Source of the DNA: Candidatus Altimarinota bacterium
GTDB taxonomy: Bacteria; Patescibacteriota; Gracilibacteria; BD1-5; UBA2023
Assembly: GCA_013268835.1 (NCBI GenBank)
Contig: JABFSX010000004.1
Span: forward strand, 332,270 to 396,269
Length of the DNA stretch: 64,000 nucleotides
Reading direction: 5' to 3'
Shown piece by piece: positions 32,773 to 43,018 of the stretch (positions are counted from its first letter, which is position 1; each line of letters starts with the position of its first letter). The position numbers and the translations under genes were made by a program. Below the pieces are notes generated by a model. That model saw only the letters and a list, made by a program, of their open reading frames with translations, was not told the origin of the DNA and searched no databases.

Positions 32773-34077
32773 CTATTCTTCTATATTTTTTATACATTCA
32801 ACTCGTTCGATAACATTGTCATCTACTTCAAGAACTTTTAATACGAGACGTGTCACCTTACCAAATGATATTGTATTCCCTACCTGAGGAAATCATTCTT
32901 CTTCAGCCATAAGAACATATGAAAGTGTCTTACTCATATACTCATCTGGAAGATCTATCAATTCAGCTGTAAGATTGAATTCTTCGAGAATATCATCAAT
33001 CAAAACAGATCCAATTGCCTCAATGGCACCATTTTTTCATTTTTTCATAAAGATTTCTTCTTTATCTTTTTCATCTTTAATATCACCAAATACCTCTTCC
33101 AGAACATCTTCCATGGTTACTACTCCTGCCGTACCACCATGTTCATCAAGTACCAGAGCGATATGTCGACGTGATTTTTGGAATTTTTCAAACAGATCAT
33201 CGAGCGCATGAGTGAGCGATACCTTCATAATCTTTTCTAGATCAAGATTCGAAAGATGAGCTGCTCCATGTCCTTCTCGTTGCAACTGAAATGCCTCACG
33301 AAATGTCATCACAAATTCAACATCATCCGTTGTATCACCGCAAACCGGCAAACGCGAATGAGATGATTTCATCAGAAAATCACATACTTCATCAATCGTC
33401 ATATCTAGTGAAAGAAATTCTACATTCACTCGAGGCGTCATCACTGATCCTGCTGTCATATCAGAAAGATTGAGTAGATTCTTTATCTGACGCTTTTCAT
33501 CTTCTTCTACTGCCCCACCAGCATGCGACATATCAATAAACGCATCCAGTTCTTCTTCACTCACTGTTGTCCCATGCATATCGAGTTTACCACCTGTAAC
33601 CCAAGATAGTACACGAACAAATTGTTCTACAATCCAAGTGAGTGGCAAAAGTAACCAAACAATTAATTGATATATAGGGGCCGCCATAAGTGCAATTTGA
33701 TCATTAAAACGAACACCCAATACCTTTGAAGTAATCTCACCAAAAAGAAGTACAACCATAAAAGAAACAGTGTATACAATCAATGAGATAGTCGTTTCAG
33801 GTAATTTTGTAAATATATGCACCATCTCCGGTGTAATATAACGCTCAGCAATAATCATCGGTGCACTCGTCACAAAGAGAGTCGCTATAAGATTGGTAAT
33901 CAATAGTCTTTCATTCTTTTTTTTGAGCTTAGCAAGAGTACGTGCTCACCATCGTTTCTGTCGAAGAAAACCCTCAAGTTTATGTCCACCAACGGACATA
34001 AGTGGAATCTCTGTACCAGCGAAAAAAGCAAGAGCAAGTACAAAAAGAAGAAAAATCAATATAGGAAAAGGGTCCAA
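32773..34077 (-). CDS. CNNM/CBS-domain membrane protein (HlyC/CorC family)
   Basis: About 434 residues. The N-terminal half is the CNNM transmembrane domain (ALAFFAGTEIPLM, then three more hydrophobic helices and VSFMVVLLFGEITSKVLG, with the typical GE motif). Then two CBS domains (GSVMTPRVNVEFLSLD..., and DEHGGTAGVVTMEDVLEEVFGDI, the family signature) and a C-terminal CorC-HlyC domain ending ...GNTISFGKVTRLVLKVLEVDDNVIERVECI. Family role: Mg2+/divalent ion export or resistance. The start is uncertain: no ATG precedes the first membrane helix, and a TTG codon at 34077 is the best option. Confidence 0.9.
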
Positions 34078-34193
34078 GGTTGCTAAAAATAAGAATAAAA
34101 TAGTAGATACTCTACAAGAATAGATTGATTATATAAGAATAAGGAGAAAAGCAAATGAGATACAGAGGTAATACATTTTTTTTATAGAAAAAA

Positions 34194-35342
34194 CTAATCT
34201 ACATAAATATATCCATCAATACTGGAGCTATTAATTGAGACCTTTCGAATTGTAACTTCATAGAGTCCTCGATAATTCATATCTTTTACGATGATATTCC
34301 CATCCTCAATACCTGCCACAATACCAACATGACCATAGTACCTATTATATCATTCTCATGAGAATTGAACAATAGAACCAACTACTGGAGTAGATCAAGT
34401 TTTTGCTCAAGCTGCCTTTGCATTTCGGATCCAAGTATTTGCATTTCATCGCCATGTTACTGTCTTATTTTGTGCCACATACCAAGTACAATTTCATCAT
34501 ACAAAACCTCGTGATTTTCACGTATATTTAACAATATAACGATCTTTGAGTCCTGTTTTTGATGAAATAGTTGTAACAGATTTAGGGCTAATCTTAGCAT
34601 CATTACTATCGCGTGTTTGGGTTGCCACCTTAGATATTGGCGCCTTTACTGGTAATGATTGTACATTTCATGCCATCGATACTGTACGTTTCATTGCCCC
34701 AGGAATCATAAGATCCATACCGATTCGAATACTTGCAGCATCCCTTAACATATTTACAGAAACAATATCTGCAGAATCAACCTTATATTTTGATGCAATT
34801 GCTGAAATAGTATCACCTGATACTACATTATGCACTACTCCTGAAACAGGAGGAATTTTAAGAATTTGTCCAATTTTGAGCTCATCATCCATAGTAAGGT
34901 CATTGGCCCATAATATAGCATCAGTACTTACTCCATATTTATTTGAAATAATTTGCACACTTTCAAGTGCTTTTACAATATGTTTTTTTACAGAATTTTT
35001 TGCCGTTCCTGAAACAATAGGAGATACAGATGTTGAATCTAATGAATTATCCAAAGGATCTCATCATCCAATACGAATTAATCCAGTATCAGAAATATAT
35101 CATTCATCCTCTGATTCACCTAGATCACTATATGCAGTGATAATAGTAGATTCATCGTAGTCACCAGCACGAACACTCCCCCCCGATCAGATAATCGAGA
35201 GAGATGGGTATATAGGAAATATTATTATTAATCCAATGGTAAACCATTTAAATTTTTTAAAAGTATCCGATACTGATGGAATATCAATATTGGCTCTTCC
35301 TGCTCGTGCATGCCGGGCTTTATGATTTGGACGTATGGACAA
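34194..35342 (-). CDS. Cell-wall hydrolase with LysM and CHAP domains
   Basis: 382 residues from a TTG start just after an in-frame TAA. The N-terminus is Arg/His-rich and cytosolic (MSIRPNHKARHARAGRAN), then one membrane helix (FTIGLIIIFPIYPSLSII). Two LysM repeats follow (HIVKALESVQIISNKYGVS..., and NVVSGDTISAIASKYKVD...SVNMLRDAASIRIGMDLMIPG), binding peptidoglycan. The CHAP domain is last, with the catalytic Cys in GGNCTWYVA and His in YYGHVGIV. CHAP enzymes cleave peptidoglycan peptide bonds. Presumably daughter-cell separation or wall growth. The seven-C run at 35178-35184 is a possible slippage site. Confidence 0.88.
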
Positions 35343-35416
35343 TCGAGTATTTTAGGGATAAATTGCCTTTAAAAGACATTCCTTCTTTCTATATTCTATA
35401 GTCTATGTTCAAAAAA

Positions 35417-35728
35417 TTATGCAATTGCAGTTACTGTAAGGCGAGTTTGATATGCTCGGAATCCTTGAGTACGCATATAACGTTTTTTTGATTTGATTTT
35501 GAAGACTCTGATTTTATCAGCCTTGAAGTGCTCATCAACCTTAAATGAGATCTGAGAACCCTCAACGGTTGGAGTTCCAACTTTTACAGTTTTACCATCT
35601 GCACTCGCAACGAGAAGAGCTGGAAGAGTTATTGTACTTCCAACATCAGCATGTTGACGATCTACAACAATTACCATATCTTGTTCAACAATGTGTTGTT
35701 TACCACCGATTTCTACTACTGCAATCAT
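35417..35728 (-). CDS. rplU: 50S ribosomal protein bL21
   Basis: 103 residues, the usual size. The start is placed at MIAVVEIGGKQHIVEQD, the conserved N-terminus; an upstream in-frame start would add seven unrelated residues. SKKRYMRTQGFRAYQTRLTVTAI is the conserved C-terminal rRNA-binding part (K-K/R-Y-x-R-x-x-G-x-R-x-x-x-T). No TGA in it. The usual partner rpmA (bL27) is not next to it. A ~190-base leader separates it from the tRNA gene upstream. Confidence 0.96.
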   Translation of the reverse strand: MIAVVEIGGKQHIVEQDMVIVVDRQHADVGSTITLPALLVASADGKTVKVGTPTVEGSQISFKVDEHFKADKIRVFKIKSKKRYMRTQGFRAYQTRLTVTAIA

Positions 35729-35915
35729 AAAAAGGAAAATTAGGCTCATACGAGGGACTCACTGGAATGGTGAATACTTGAAAACCTTGTAACGAAGCGA
35801 GATAAAATCTGGATCATATCCAGAAACAATCGTTTGTGAAAAAAACTGTTTCCGTGACATGAAGTCGGTATTGTATCGATTTTTTAGAAAAAGTCGAGAA
35901 AAACTACTTGACTAA

Positions 35916-35990
35916 TGGTTGGGGTGGTAGGATTCGAACCTACGCATGGCGGAGTCAAAGTCCGCTGCCTTACCGCTTGGCGACACCCCA
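35916..35990 (-). tRNA. tRNA-Gln (anticodon TTG), CCA encoded
   Basis: The 75-nt cloverleaf reads TGGGGTG for the acceptor 5' strand, an AAGCGGTAAGGC D-arm, anticodon stem-loop CGGAC-TTTGACT-CCG with anticodon TTG, a TAGG-TTCGAATC-CTA T-arm and CACCCCA plus discriminator A and encoded CCA. No variable-arm extension, so not a class II tRNA. It sits upstream of rplU in the same orientation. The tRNA-Gly(UCA) required by code 25 is not in this window. Confidence 0.95.
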
Positions 35991-36006
35991 GTGATTCGGT
36001 GCGCCG

Positions 36007-36033
36007 ATTATAGTGAAAACTGAAAAAAGTCAA
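36007..36033 (-). promoter_or_regulatory. Promoter of tRNA-Gln (and perhaps rplU)
   Basis: On the minus strand TTGACT, a 15-base spacer and a perfect TATAAT, placed about 17 bases before the tRNA 5' end. The spacing is a little short but both hexamers are near consensus. Confidence 0.7.
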
Positions 36034-36168
36034 AACTTTTTATTTAATATAAATAAACTAAAAACATATTTGTCAATAAAGTTTACTTATTCTTTTAAAA
36101 ATTTGACTTCTTTCATCAATTATATAAATTGACATTTAAATTAAATAATTTTTTATGAAAAAATTCAA

Positions 36169-36609
36169 ATGGGCTTAGCTGCCATCGCCATATGAGGAAC
36201 ACTTACAGTATATGCCATTCAAGATAAGCTAACCCCTAAAAGTATAGATGAACAAAGATATTCAGTAATACGTGCAATGAACCACGTACTCGGAGAAAGA
36301 AATATAACCCTACCATCAAAATCAGAATGTCTGATAACTATATTTGGAAAAGCTAAAAATAAACTGAATGCAGTATTGTCTTGTGAAGGAGAAAAAGTAT
36401 TGACACATCATAGTGATCTTACAAATCCAACAGATATAGACTATGTTACACAAGTTTTTAATGTTAGAACACTTCCGTCTGGAAAATTAGATACACAAGG
36501 TGGTTGTTTTAGTTTTGAGGCCCAATGAAAGCAAATAATAGGTTGACCTGATTGTGAATGACTTATTGACGAAGAAATAGAAAAACCGGCACCTAAAATA
36601 TTAACATAA
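36169..36609 (+). CDS. Small secreted/membrane protein, start region possibly frameshifted
   Basis: 146 residues from the ATG at 36169. The N-terminus MGLAAIAIGGTLTVYAI is hydrophobic but has no basic lead. Fourteen bases upstream another ATG opens MKKFK in a different frame and stops at once. One extra A there would give MKKFKMGLAAIAIGGT..., a perfect signal peptide, so a one-base deletion or assembly error is likely. The mature part has three cysteines early (SECLI, LSCEG, GGCFS) and a C-terminal PDCEG; no family recognised. Code 25 glycines occur at IAIG and near the end. Confidence 0.6.
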
Positions 36610-36625
36610 AAACTTCCTTTTTTTT

Positions 36626-36660
36626 AAATCTTCTCTATACTCTTCAGAGAAGATTTTTTA
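36626..36660 (+). terminator. Terminator after the 36169 gene
   Basis: AATCTTCTCT / AGAGAAGATT hairpin followed by TTTTTT, lying just upstream of rplI. Confidence 0.85.
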
Positions 36661-36671
36661 TAATTCAAACT

Positions 36672-37139
36672 ATGCCTGTACATAAGATCACTGTAGAACT
36701 CCTCAAAGATATAGCTCATATTGGCCGAAAATGAGCCATTATAGAGGTATCAGCACCTCAAGCTCGTAATTCTCTCATACCAACTGGCATTGCAAGAGAA
36801 GTAACTCCTGATCGTCTTAAAAAAATTGAAGCTGATAAAAAAAGAGCTCAGGATCAAGTTCGTATACGCCTTGAGCAGGCTTTTGAAATTCAAAAAATTC
36901 TTGAATGACAAATATTCGAATTTTCGCTCAGAGGCAAATGAACCAAAGTATTTGGTGGGCTTGATGAACACACTATCGGGAACAAAATTGCTGAAAAATT
37001 TGATATCAAATTTGAGAAAAAAGATATCAGACTTCCGAATAATACACATATCAAAACTGCTGGAGAACATCTCGTCTATCTCCATATTACCCGAGATACT
37101 CTCGCAAAAATTTTTATAAAAGTAAGTATATCAGACTAA
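36672..37139 (+). CDS. rplI: 50S ribosomal protein bL9
   Basis: 155 residues. The N-terminal globular domain (VELLKDIAHIGRKGAIIEVSAPQARNSLIPTG in pattern) has the L9 signature; the glycine of RKG is TGA. The long connecting helix follows (RLKKIEADKKRAQDQVRIRLEQ), then the C-terminal domain (GKGTKVFGGLDEHTIGNKIAEKF). Seen directly, a ribosomal protein with three TGA codons supports the code assignment. Its last bases overlap the end of the convergent small gene at 37136. Confidence 0.95.
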
Positions 37140-37396
37140 TGAATAGTGTACTGGCTTGCTTGGGAAATATCTTTAAAATATTTACCCCAGAGTACCCTAT
37201 CCTGATCGGAAGAAATCCCCATAAGAGAATCTTCTATATCTAGAATTGATATATTAAGATTTGGAAAAAGTAATCATGTTACACTAAACATAATATTGCC
37301 CATCACTTCATATGATGAAGTATTAAGGTATTCTGGAATCTCAAAAATTCAACGTTGCATACCATCGAGATCATATTCTACAATACTTCATTTCAT
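37136..37396 (-). CDS. Small hypothetical protein
   Basis: 86 residues, MKGSIVEYDLDGMQRGIFEIPEYLN... with three TGA glycines. The reading frame is fully open over 87 codons, ends TAG, and its codon use resembles the neighbours, but there is no recognised family. Converges on rplI with a 4-base overlap. Confidence 0.55.
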
Positions 37397-37451
37397 ATAA
37401 TCTAATTTTATTAGAAAATAACTATATTAGTTAAAATAAATTTGTCAATAA

Positions 37452-37841
37452 ATGAAATCCCATCATAACTATATATCCATAGACTATGGTACCAGAAAAT
37501 CTGGTCTTGCCTACTCCGTAGAGGGATTTTGTTTTGCATGGAAAACGGTACTCACAAAAGATCTCCTTGATATTCTTCCCAAGTGGCTACAAGATCGAAA
37601 AGCTGAAAAAATAATAATCGGAATGCCATACAATATCGATGGAACAATGTCAAAACATGGAAAACGAGTGCAAGAATTCACAAAAAAACTCGAAGCAATA
37701 GTAAATATTCCAATACAATTTCACGATGAACGACTCTCAACAAGTGAAGCCATGCTTGGATTTGATGAATATGGAGTTAATGGCGATATCGATGCTGAGG
37801 CCGCAAGACTCATTCTTATTGATTTTTTAAATCAAAAATAA
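37452..37841 (+). CDS. ruvX: Putative pre-16S rRNA nuclease / Holliday junction resolvase-like YqgF
   Basis: 129 residues. RNase H-fold landmarks: SIDYGTRKSGLAYS (first Asp, DxGxxxxG), KIIIGMPYNIDGTMS (G-x-P), FHDERLSTSEA (DER-[LS]-T/S) and the final DAEAARLILIDFL with the last acidic residue. Family role: maturation of the 16S rRNA 5' end. No TGA codons. Confidence 0.93.
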   Translation: MKSHHNYISIDYGTRKSGLAYSVEGFCFAWKTVLTKDLLDILPKWLQDRKAEKIIIGMPYNIDGTMSKHGKRVQEFTKKLEAIVNIPIQFHDERLSTSEAMLGFDEYGVNGDIDAEAARLILIDFLNQK

Positions 37842-37939
37842 GATCAAAAAATATCTCTCGCAAACATTTGCAATTATAGAAATAATTCATATATTGCACT
37901 TCGTTTTTTCGATTTTTATATACCTATCTTCCCTACTCT

Positions 37940-38314
37940 ATGGCTGAATCTCGCGTAACCGAACCTCGTAAAAGATTTGTTGAACTTCTTGGTCAGCATA
38001 CCCGCATTACATTTAATGATCTCAAAAAAGAACTCGTGGGAAAAAAATGAGAGCCTGGAATGAATCTTGCTACCCTCTATCGTATTGTTGATACTTTCAA
38101 AGAACAGGGACTCATCCATGAGATGACTATTGCAGGAGAACGAGTTATTTTTACTTGCCAATGTGCTGATGGTCGTGCCGATGATGCTATCACTATTAGT
38201 TTTTGTGAAAATTGTGGTGCAATATATGATACCCATACTCGTCTATCTGGACAACTCACGATGTCCAATACTTATCAACAAACCAAGTCTTGCAATGCTT
38301 GCGTAATTCTCTAA
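37940..38314 (+). CDS. Fur-family transcription regulator
   Basis: 124 residues. Winged helix with NLATLYRIVDTFKEQGLIHEM (the DNA-recognition helix region conserved in Fur proteins) and a C-terminal half with C-Q-C, FCENCGAIYD and SCNACVIL, giving the two CxxC structural zinc sites. The HHxH regulatory metal site is not evident. Followed by a terminator, then by a second Fur-family gene, so the two are probably separate units. Metal specificity cannot be read from the sequence. Confidence 0.88.
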
Positions 38315-38330
38315 AAAATAATTTTATAAA

Positions 38331-38358
38331 AAAGTCTGTGTATTTCACAGACTTTTTT
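38331..38358 (+). terminator. Terminator between the two Fur-family genes
   Basis: AAGTCTGTG / CACAGACTT hairpin followed by a T-run. Confidence 0.9.
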
Positions 38359-38407
38359 ATTGACAGAAACACATTTTTCTCTATATTTTTGATACTAAGT
38401 ATCAATT

Positions 38408-38806
38408 ATGAATATAGAAAAAATTCTAAAATCTTACTGAAAAAGTATTACAGAGGAACGAAAGGAAGTATTTTCTTTTATTCAAACCAAACATATCTTC
38501 ACTGCTCAAGATATCAGTGAAAACTTTCCGAATCTTGGTAGGGCAAGCATTTTCCGAACCATTCGACTCTTTCTAGAAATTGGAGTCCTCAGAAGACTCA
38601 CTTTTGGTGAACGCTCGGAAACCTATGAAATCAACGAAACTGAACATCATCATGAACATATGAAATGTACCGTCTGCCAAAATATTATGAACTTTGATTC
38701 TCATAGTATCTGCAAAAAAATATTTGAGGAAGCCAAAAAACAAGGATTCATCATCCAAGAACATTCTCTTTCGATACTCGGAAAATGTCAGAAATGCACG
38801 AATTAA
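38408..38806 (+). CDS. Fur-family regulator, probably zinc-responsive (Zur-like)
   Basis: 132 residues. Winged-helix part RASIFRTIRLFLEIGVLRRL; metal part ETEHHHEHMKCTVCQNIM (the HHxH plus first CxxC) and GKCQKCTN (second CxxC), as in Zur. It is directly followed by a CobW-type GTPase gene (11 bases) and then a ZIP transporter gene, which is the expected content of a zinc-starvation regulon. I infer Zur rather than Fur from that context. Confidence 0.88.
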
Positions 38807-38817
38807 TAACAAAAAAT

Positions 38818-39747
38818 ATGAAAAAAATCCCTATAACCATCCTCACAGGATTTCTCGGGAGTGGTAAAACCACTCTCCTCAATCATATTATCCGAAGTGC
38901 CAATGGCCGAAAGATTGCAGTTGTTGAAAACGAATTCGGCTCTACTAGCATCGATGCAGAACTCATCGAAAAATCTACCGAAGAGATTGTAGAAATCTCA
39001 GATGGTTGCATTTGTTGTACGGTACGCAAAGATTTCATGACAGCAATAGAAAAACTCCTGGCAAGTGGACGACCGATAGATCATATTATTATCGAATGTT
39101 CTGGAATGAGTGAACCCCTTCCAATTGCCCAATCATTTTTGATGAATGATATGGATGGACGAGTAAAACTCGATAGTATCATCTGCCTGATTGATGCTGA
39201 AAATATTGCAAACAATATTGCGAATCATACTAGTACTGCTCTTGATCAGATCGAATTTGCTGATTTTTGCATCATCACCAAGTGAGAAAAATCAAATCAA
39301 AATATACTCAATTCTATCGAAGATATCATCCGAAGAGTCAATGCCTATGCTCCGATCATCAATCTCCCCACTGAGAAAATATCACTCGAACTCCTTCTAG
39401 ATACTAATCGCATATCAATAGAAGACAGTGAAAAACTGTCTGAAATAAACGATAATCATACTCACAGTGAAACTATGTGACACTATGTGTACAAAAGTGA
39501 TCTCACTTTTAATCACTTAAAATTATCTGAATTTTTCAAAGAACTTCCCTATTCCATCTATCGAATAAAGGGATTTGTAAAACTTGATTTTGAACCAAAT
39601 AAGATATTTCTTATACAAAAAGTATGAGCCCGATTCACGGTAGAAGAACAGGCAAATTCATGAAATATAGAAGGAAATACACTTGTTTTTATCGGTGAAT
39701 GAATTAGTCCATTTCATATCAATATTGATCTTGCAAGATGCATATAA
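38818..39747 (+). CDS. CobW/COG0523-family GTPase (zinc metallochaperone type)
   Basis: 309 residues; the start MKKIPITILTGFLGSGKTT puts the Walker A loop at the N-terminus (an earlier ATG inside zur adds eleven unneeded residues). The metal motif of the family, GCICCTVR, is present (CxCC), with ESGLSEP-like ECSGMSEP and an SNQNI/TK...NKxD-type region. The C-terminal CobW domain follows (YRIKGFVKLD). These proteins use GTP to deliver Zn2+ (ZNG1-type) or other metals to client enzymes. Position after a Zur-like gene and before ZIP supports zinc. Confidence 0.9.
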
Positions 39748-39781
39748 TATCATAATTACTTTTTATACTTATTTCCAAAAT

Positions 39782-40516
39782 ATGTTCTTTCCACTTATTA
39801 TCCTCTCTTTCATTTCTGCTACTGGACTTCTCCTATTTCTTTTTAAAAAAGTAAATCAAACTGCTCTCAATCTTCTTATTGGTCTAGGCGCCGGATCGAT
39901 GCTCTCAGTGTCACTCGTGCATATATTTCCAGAAGCACTCGAGCAAACAGAATATGCTGTTTATGCTTTTATTGCTTGATTCCTCATCATCTATCTTATA
40001 GAAGAGATACTTACTCCGCATGCTCACGATCACGGGCACTGAGATCATATTCATGAAGATCCACATGAGCACTATGATCACGTTGCAATTGTTTCATTTA
40101 TAGCAATCTTTATACATACCCTCTTTGATGGACTCGGGATTCGTGCAGGTTTCTGAATATCAGAAGAAATTGGATATACTGTACTTGCAGGAGTGGCACT
40201 TCATCAAATTCCTGTCTCCCTCTCACTTGCTGCTATTTTCCGTGAAAGTAAATTCAAGAAGAATATACAACTCATATTTCTTTCATTATTTGCTATTGCA
40301 GCACCAATCGGCTTTGTGATATCTGATATAATCTTATCGAATGTATCAATGTCTTTCACTGGTCTTGCCACCGCTTTTGCTGGGGGGTCACTTCTCTATG
40401 TAGCGACGGCTGATCTCTTACCAGTGATTCATTCACAAACCAACAAAAAATATGCAACCGTAACACTTTTTATAATTGGATGTATTGCAATGAGTGCTGT
40501 GAAATTATTTGAATAA
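39782..40516 (+). CDS. ZIP-family divalent metal transporter
   Basis: 244 residues, eight hydrophobic segments. Metal-site residues: SLVHIFPEALE in TM2, HTLFDGLGIRAGF in TM4 and ALHQIPVSLSLA in TM5 (H-x-x-P). The loop between TM3 and TM4 is His-rich (HAHDHGHGDHIHEDPHEHYDH, the cytosolic zinc-sensing loop of ZIPs). Imports Zn2+/Fe2+. Last gene of the zinc unit, followed by a terminator. Confidence 0.92.
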
Positions 40517-40538
40517 ATATGCACTCAAAAACTCTCTA

Positions 40539-40568
40539 AAAAATTCGCTTTCAAGCGAATTTTTTATA
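40539..40568 (+). terminator. Terminator after the ZIP transporter gene
   Basis: AATTCGCTT-TC-AAGCGAATT hairpin followed by TTTTT. Confidence 0.88.
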
Positions 40569-40603
40569 TACTTATGCGTATATAATTACTTATTTATCTA
40601 TAT

Positions 40604-40879
40604 ATGTCTCAAATCTCTCGACAAGAATTCACAGATAAAGTACAAGACTACATCAAAAGAATCAATCAGATTGCTGAAGAACAAGGATACTCCGTGATGA
40701 TGGCTTACTATATCGAAGGAAGTGAGGAGATTCCTGATGATTTCATCATCGACTGGAGAAATATGAATCTCAATGACAATATCTATGCTCTCTCTCGTTG
40801 GAATCAAGATATTATGAATAACTTTGATGAGGATGCTGATGAAGATAGGTTCGATATCAGAACACCAAGTTTCGAATAA
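40604..40879 (+). CDS. Small acidic hypothetical protein
   Basis: 91 residues, MSQISRQEFTDKVQDYIKRINQIAEEQGYS..., very acidic toward the end (FDEDADEDRFD), helical, no membrane segment. No TGA. Convergent with the oxidoreductase gene at 40884, four bases away. No family recognised. Confidence 0.75.
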   Translation: MSQISRQEFTDKVQDYIKRINQIAEEQGYSVMMAYYIEGSEEIPDDFIIDWRNMNLNDNIYALSRWNQDIMNNFDEDADEDRFDIRTPSFE

Positions 40880-40883
40880 AAAA

Positions 40884-41570
40884 CTAAAACTGTTCCCAAA
40901 ATATTTTCTCTTTTTCTATACCAAGTGCCTCGAGTTTTTCTCGGGCACTTTTTACCATTACAGGAGAGCCACAGAGATAAAATTCTTGATATATAGCTAT
41001 ACTCTCAGGTGTAATCCAATCAGTTACATATCACCTCAGATATCCATCTCGTTCTTCTCGGGAGAGATAGGTTATATATTTAAAATCCTGAAATTGAGAT
41101 CCAAGTTCCTGAATCTCTGAAGAATAAAAAACATCCTGAAGCTCTCGAACTCCAAATATAAATGCTATATTTGCAGGTATTGCTTCTCATTTAGCACATC
41201 CATTCATCATACAGTAGAGTGGAGCAAAGCCTGTCCCAGTTCCAATAAAACACTTGGAAACTGAACTATCCTGAAGTACAAAATGCCCAAGTGGTAACAT
41301 TCCTGAAAATATCGTACCTATAGGGGCATCACAAATTAGTGGACTTCATTTTCCATCAGGAATTCGTTTGATAATAAGAGTGAAATTCTGATCTCTATAG
41401 GAAGCTATAGAATAGGCACGATTCAATCAAGGAAGAAGTTGAAACAATACATATTGACCAGGTATCATTGTATTTTCTTGGAATTCAGAACAACTATACA
41501 TAAGCTCATAGACATCATGAGTAAGTTGTTTTTTGGAAGTGAGAGTAAAACGAGTCTTGAACATAGGCAT
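40884..41570 (-). CDS. Ferredoxin/flavodoxin--NAD(P)+ reductase-like flavoprotein
   Basis: 228 residues. The FAD domain motif is LNRAYSIAS (RxYS), preceded by PGQYVLFQL; the NAD(P) domain has FIGTGTGFAPLYCMM (GTGxAP) and ends YLCGSPVMVKSAREKLEALGI, the usual C-terminal pattern. Electron transfer between NAD(P)H and a ferredoxin or flavodoxin; a source of low-potential electrons for radical SAM enzymes is an attractive role in this genome, but that is inference. The start could also be the internal ATG two codons in. Confidence 0.9.
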
Positions 41571-41572
41571 TA

Positions 41573-41604
41573 TAAAATCCTCTCGATTATGAGAGGATTT
41601 TATA
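41573..41604. terminator. Hairpin between the 41621 and 40884 genes
   Basis: AAAATCCTCTC-GATTAT-GAGAGGATTTT with flanking A and T runs. It lies after the minus-strand gene ending at 41621 and before the reductase start, so it most likely terminates the former. Confidence 0.85.
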
Positions 41605-41620
41605 ATATTACAAGAAAAAA

Positions 41621-41971
41621 TTATGCTGATTTTTTAAAATGAGAATCATTCGCTGCAGGAGCAAGCGATCATTTTCAAAAATGAAGTTCATTGGCAGTAT
41701 TCAAAGCATCTGGTTTTCAAAAATGTGGATCATTGGCTGCATTTATGGGCAATGAGCTAGGTTGAACTCAAAGAACCTCCGATGCAGCAGCATTATAAAC
41801 ACCAAGAGCTCTGGTAAGATTGGTACCAATATTCGCATGAATACCAAGATATTCTCAAACCAATTCCGTTACTGCTCTAGCAATACCCGTCTGACGAAAT
41901 CCTGCCGCTTTAAGTCTTTCCGCAACAGAATTGAGTCAATGCAAAGATGTGGTATCGTGTGTTTCTGACAT
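41621..41971 (-). CDS. Hypothetical protein with three short C-terminal repeats
   Basis: 116 residues. The first ~75 residues are helical (LNSVAERLKAAGFRQTGIARAVTELVGEYLGIHANIG). The C-terminus holds three near-copies of an eight-residue unit: AANDPHFGK, TANELHFGK and AANDSHFKK, spaced about 15 residues. I do not recognise the repeat; the invariant H-F pair suggests a ligand or binding strip. Lies between recA and the reductase, with its own terminator. Confidence 0.7.
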
Positions 41972-42025
41972 ATAAAAATATAATGTCATTATTCTATCAT
42001 AGTTTTAATGTAATGCAAGAGAAGA

Positions 42026-43018
42026 TTACTTCTTTGCTGCACGAACTGCAATCTCAATCTCTTTCATAATATCAGGGTTCGCCTTGAGAAAAGTTCGAGA
42101 ATTATCTCGTCCTTGACCAAGACGAGTTTCTCCATAAGAATAAAATGCTCCAGCTTTTTTAACAATACCACGATCTGATCCAATATCAAGAAGCTCTCCA
42201 GCAAGCGAGATCCCCTCATTGAAGAGAACATCGATCTCGACTTCACGGAAGGGCGGTGCGATCTTATTTTTGACTACCTTTACTTTTACTCGATTTCCGA
42301 ATGCCTCTTTATCATCCCCAGTTCCTGATTCAAGTTTTTCTTTTTTACGGATTTCAAGTCGTTGAGAAGCATAAAACTTCAATGCATTACCACCTGTTGT
42401 TGTCTCTGGATTTCCGAACATCACTCATATCTTCATACGAATCTGGTTGATGAATATTACTGTAGAATTTGATTTATTAATCACTCCTGTTACCTTACGA
42501 AGTGCCTGAGACATGAGACGAGCATGAAGCCCCATAAAACTATCTCCCATATTTCCTTCGATTTCAGCCTTCGGAGTAAGTGCTGCCACAGAATCCACAA
42601 CAATCAGATCAACAGCACCAGAACGAACCAATGCATCCACAATCTCAAGAGCCTGTTCACCATAATCAGGTTGAGAAATAATAAGTTCATCGATATTTAC
42701 ACCAATAGAAGCTGCATATTTTGGATCGAGAGCATGCTCAGCATCAACGAATGCAGCGGTTCCTCCAGCCTTCTGAACTTCAGCAATAGCATGAAGTGTA
42801 AGGGTAGTCTTTCCTGAGGATTCTGGACCATAGATTTCAATAATACGGCCCTTGGCATATCCACCACCAAGTGCATCATCAAGAGCAATAGAACCAGACC
42901 CACTCGTTACTACATCAAGATGAATCTTGTCCCCCATCTTCATCACGGAACCAGCTCAGAATTGTTTTTCGATCATTGCGAGTGCTGAAGCAAGTGCTTC
43001 TTTTTTATTATCAGTCAT
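42026..43018 (-). CDS. recA: Recombinase RecA
   Basis: 330 residues. Walker [29 protein letters not shown], Walker [23 protein letters not shown], loop L2 region [28 protein letters not shown] (with one TGA glycine at the position written G in K-I-G-V). The C-terminal domain is short. Catalyses strand exchange and stimulates LexA self-cleavage. lexA lies next upstream, same orientation. Confidence 0.98.

Noticed and set aside
35916..36013. Search for the tRNA-Gly(UCA) of code 25
   Set aside because: The only tRNA found has anticodon TTG (Gln); no tRNA with a UCA anticodon is visible in the window.
39683..39979. Earlier start for the ZIP transporter
   Set aside because: Would overlap the GTPase gene and add 33 residues before a natural first membrane helix at MFFPLIILS.
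42961..42990. CATTGCGA-like stretch in recA as another palindromic repeat copy
   Set aside because: It encodes the conserved N-terminal MIEKQFG region and has no inverted partner.
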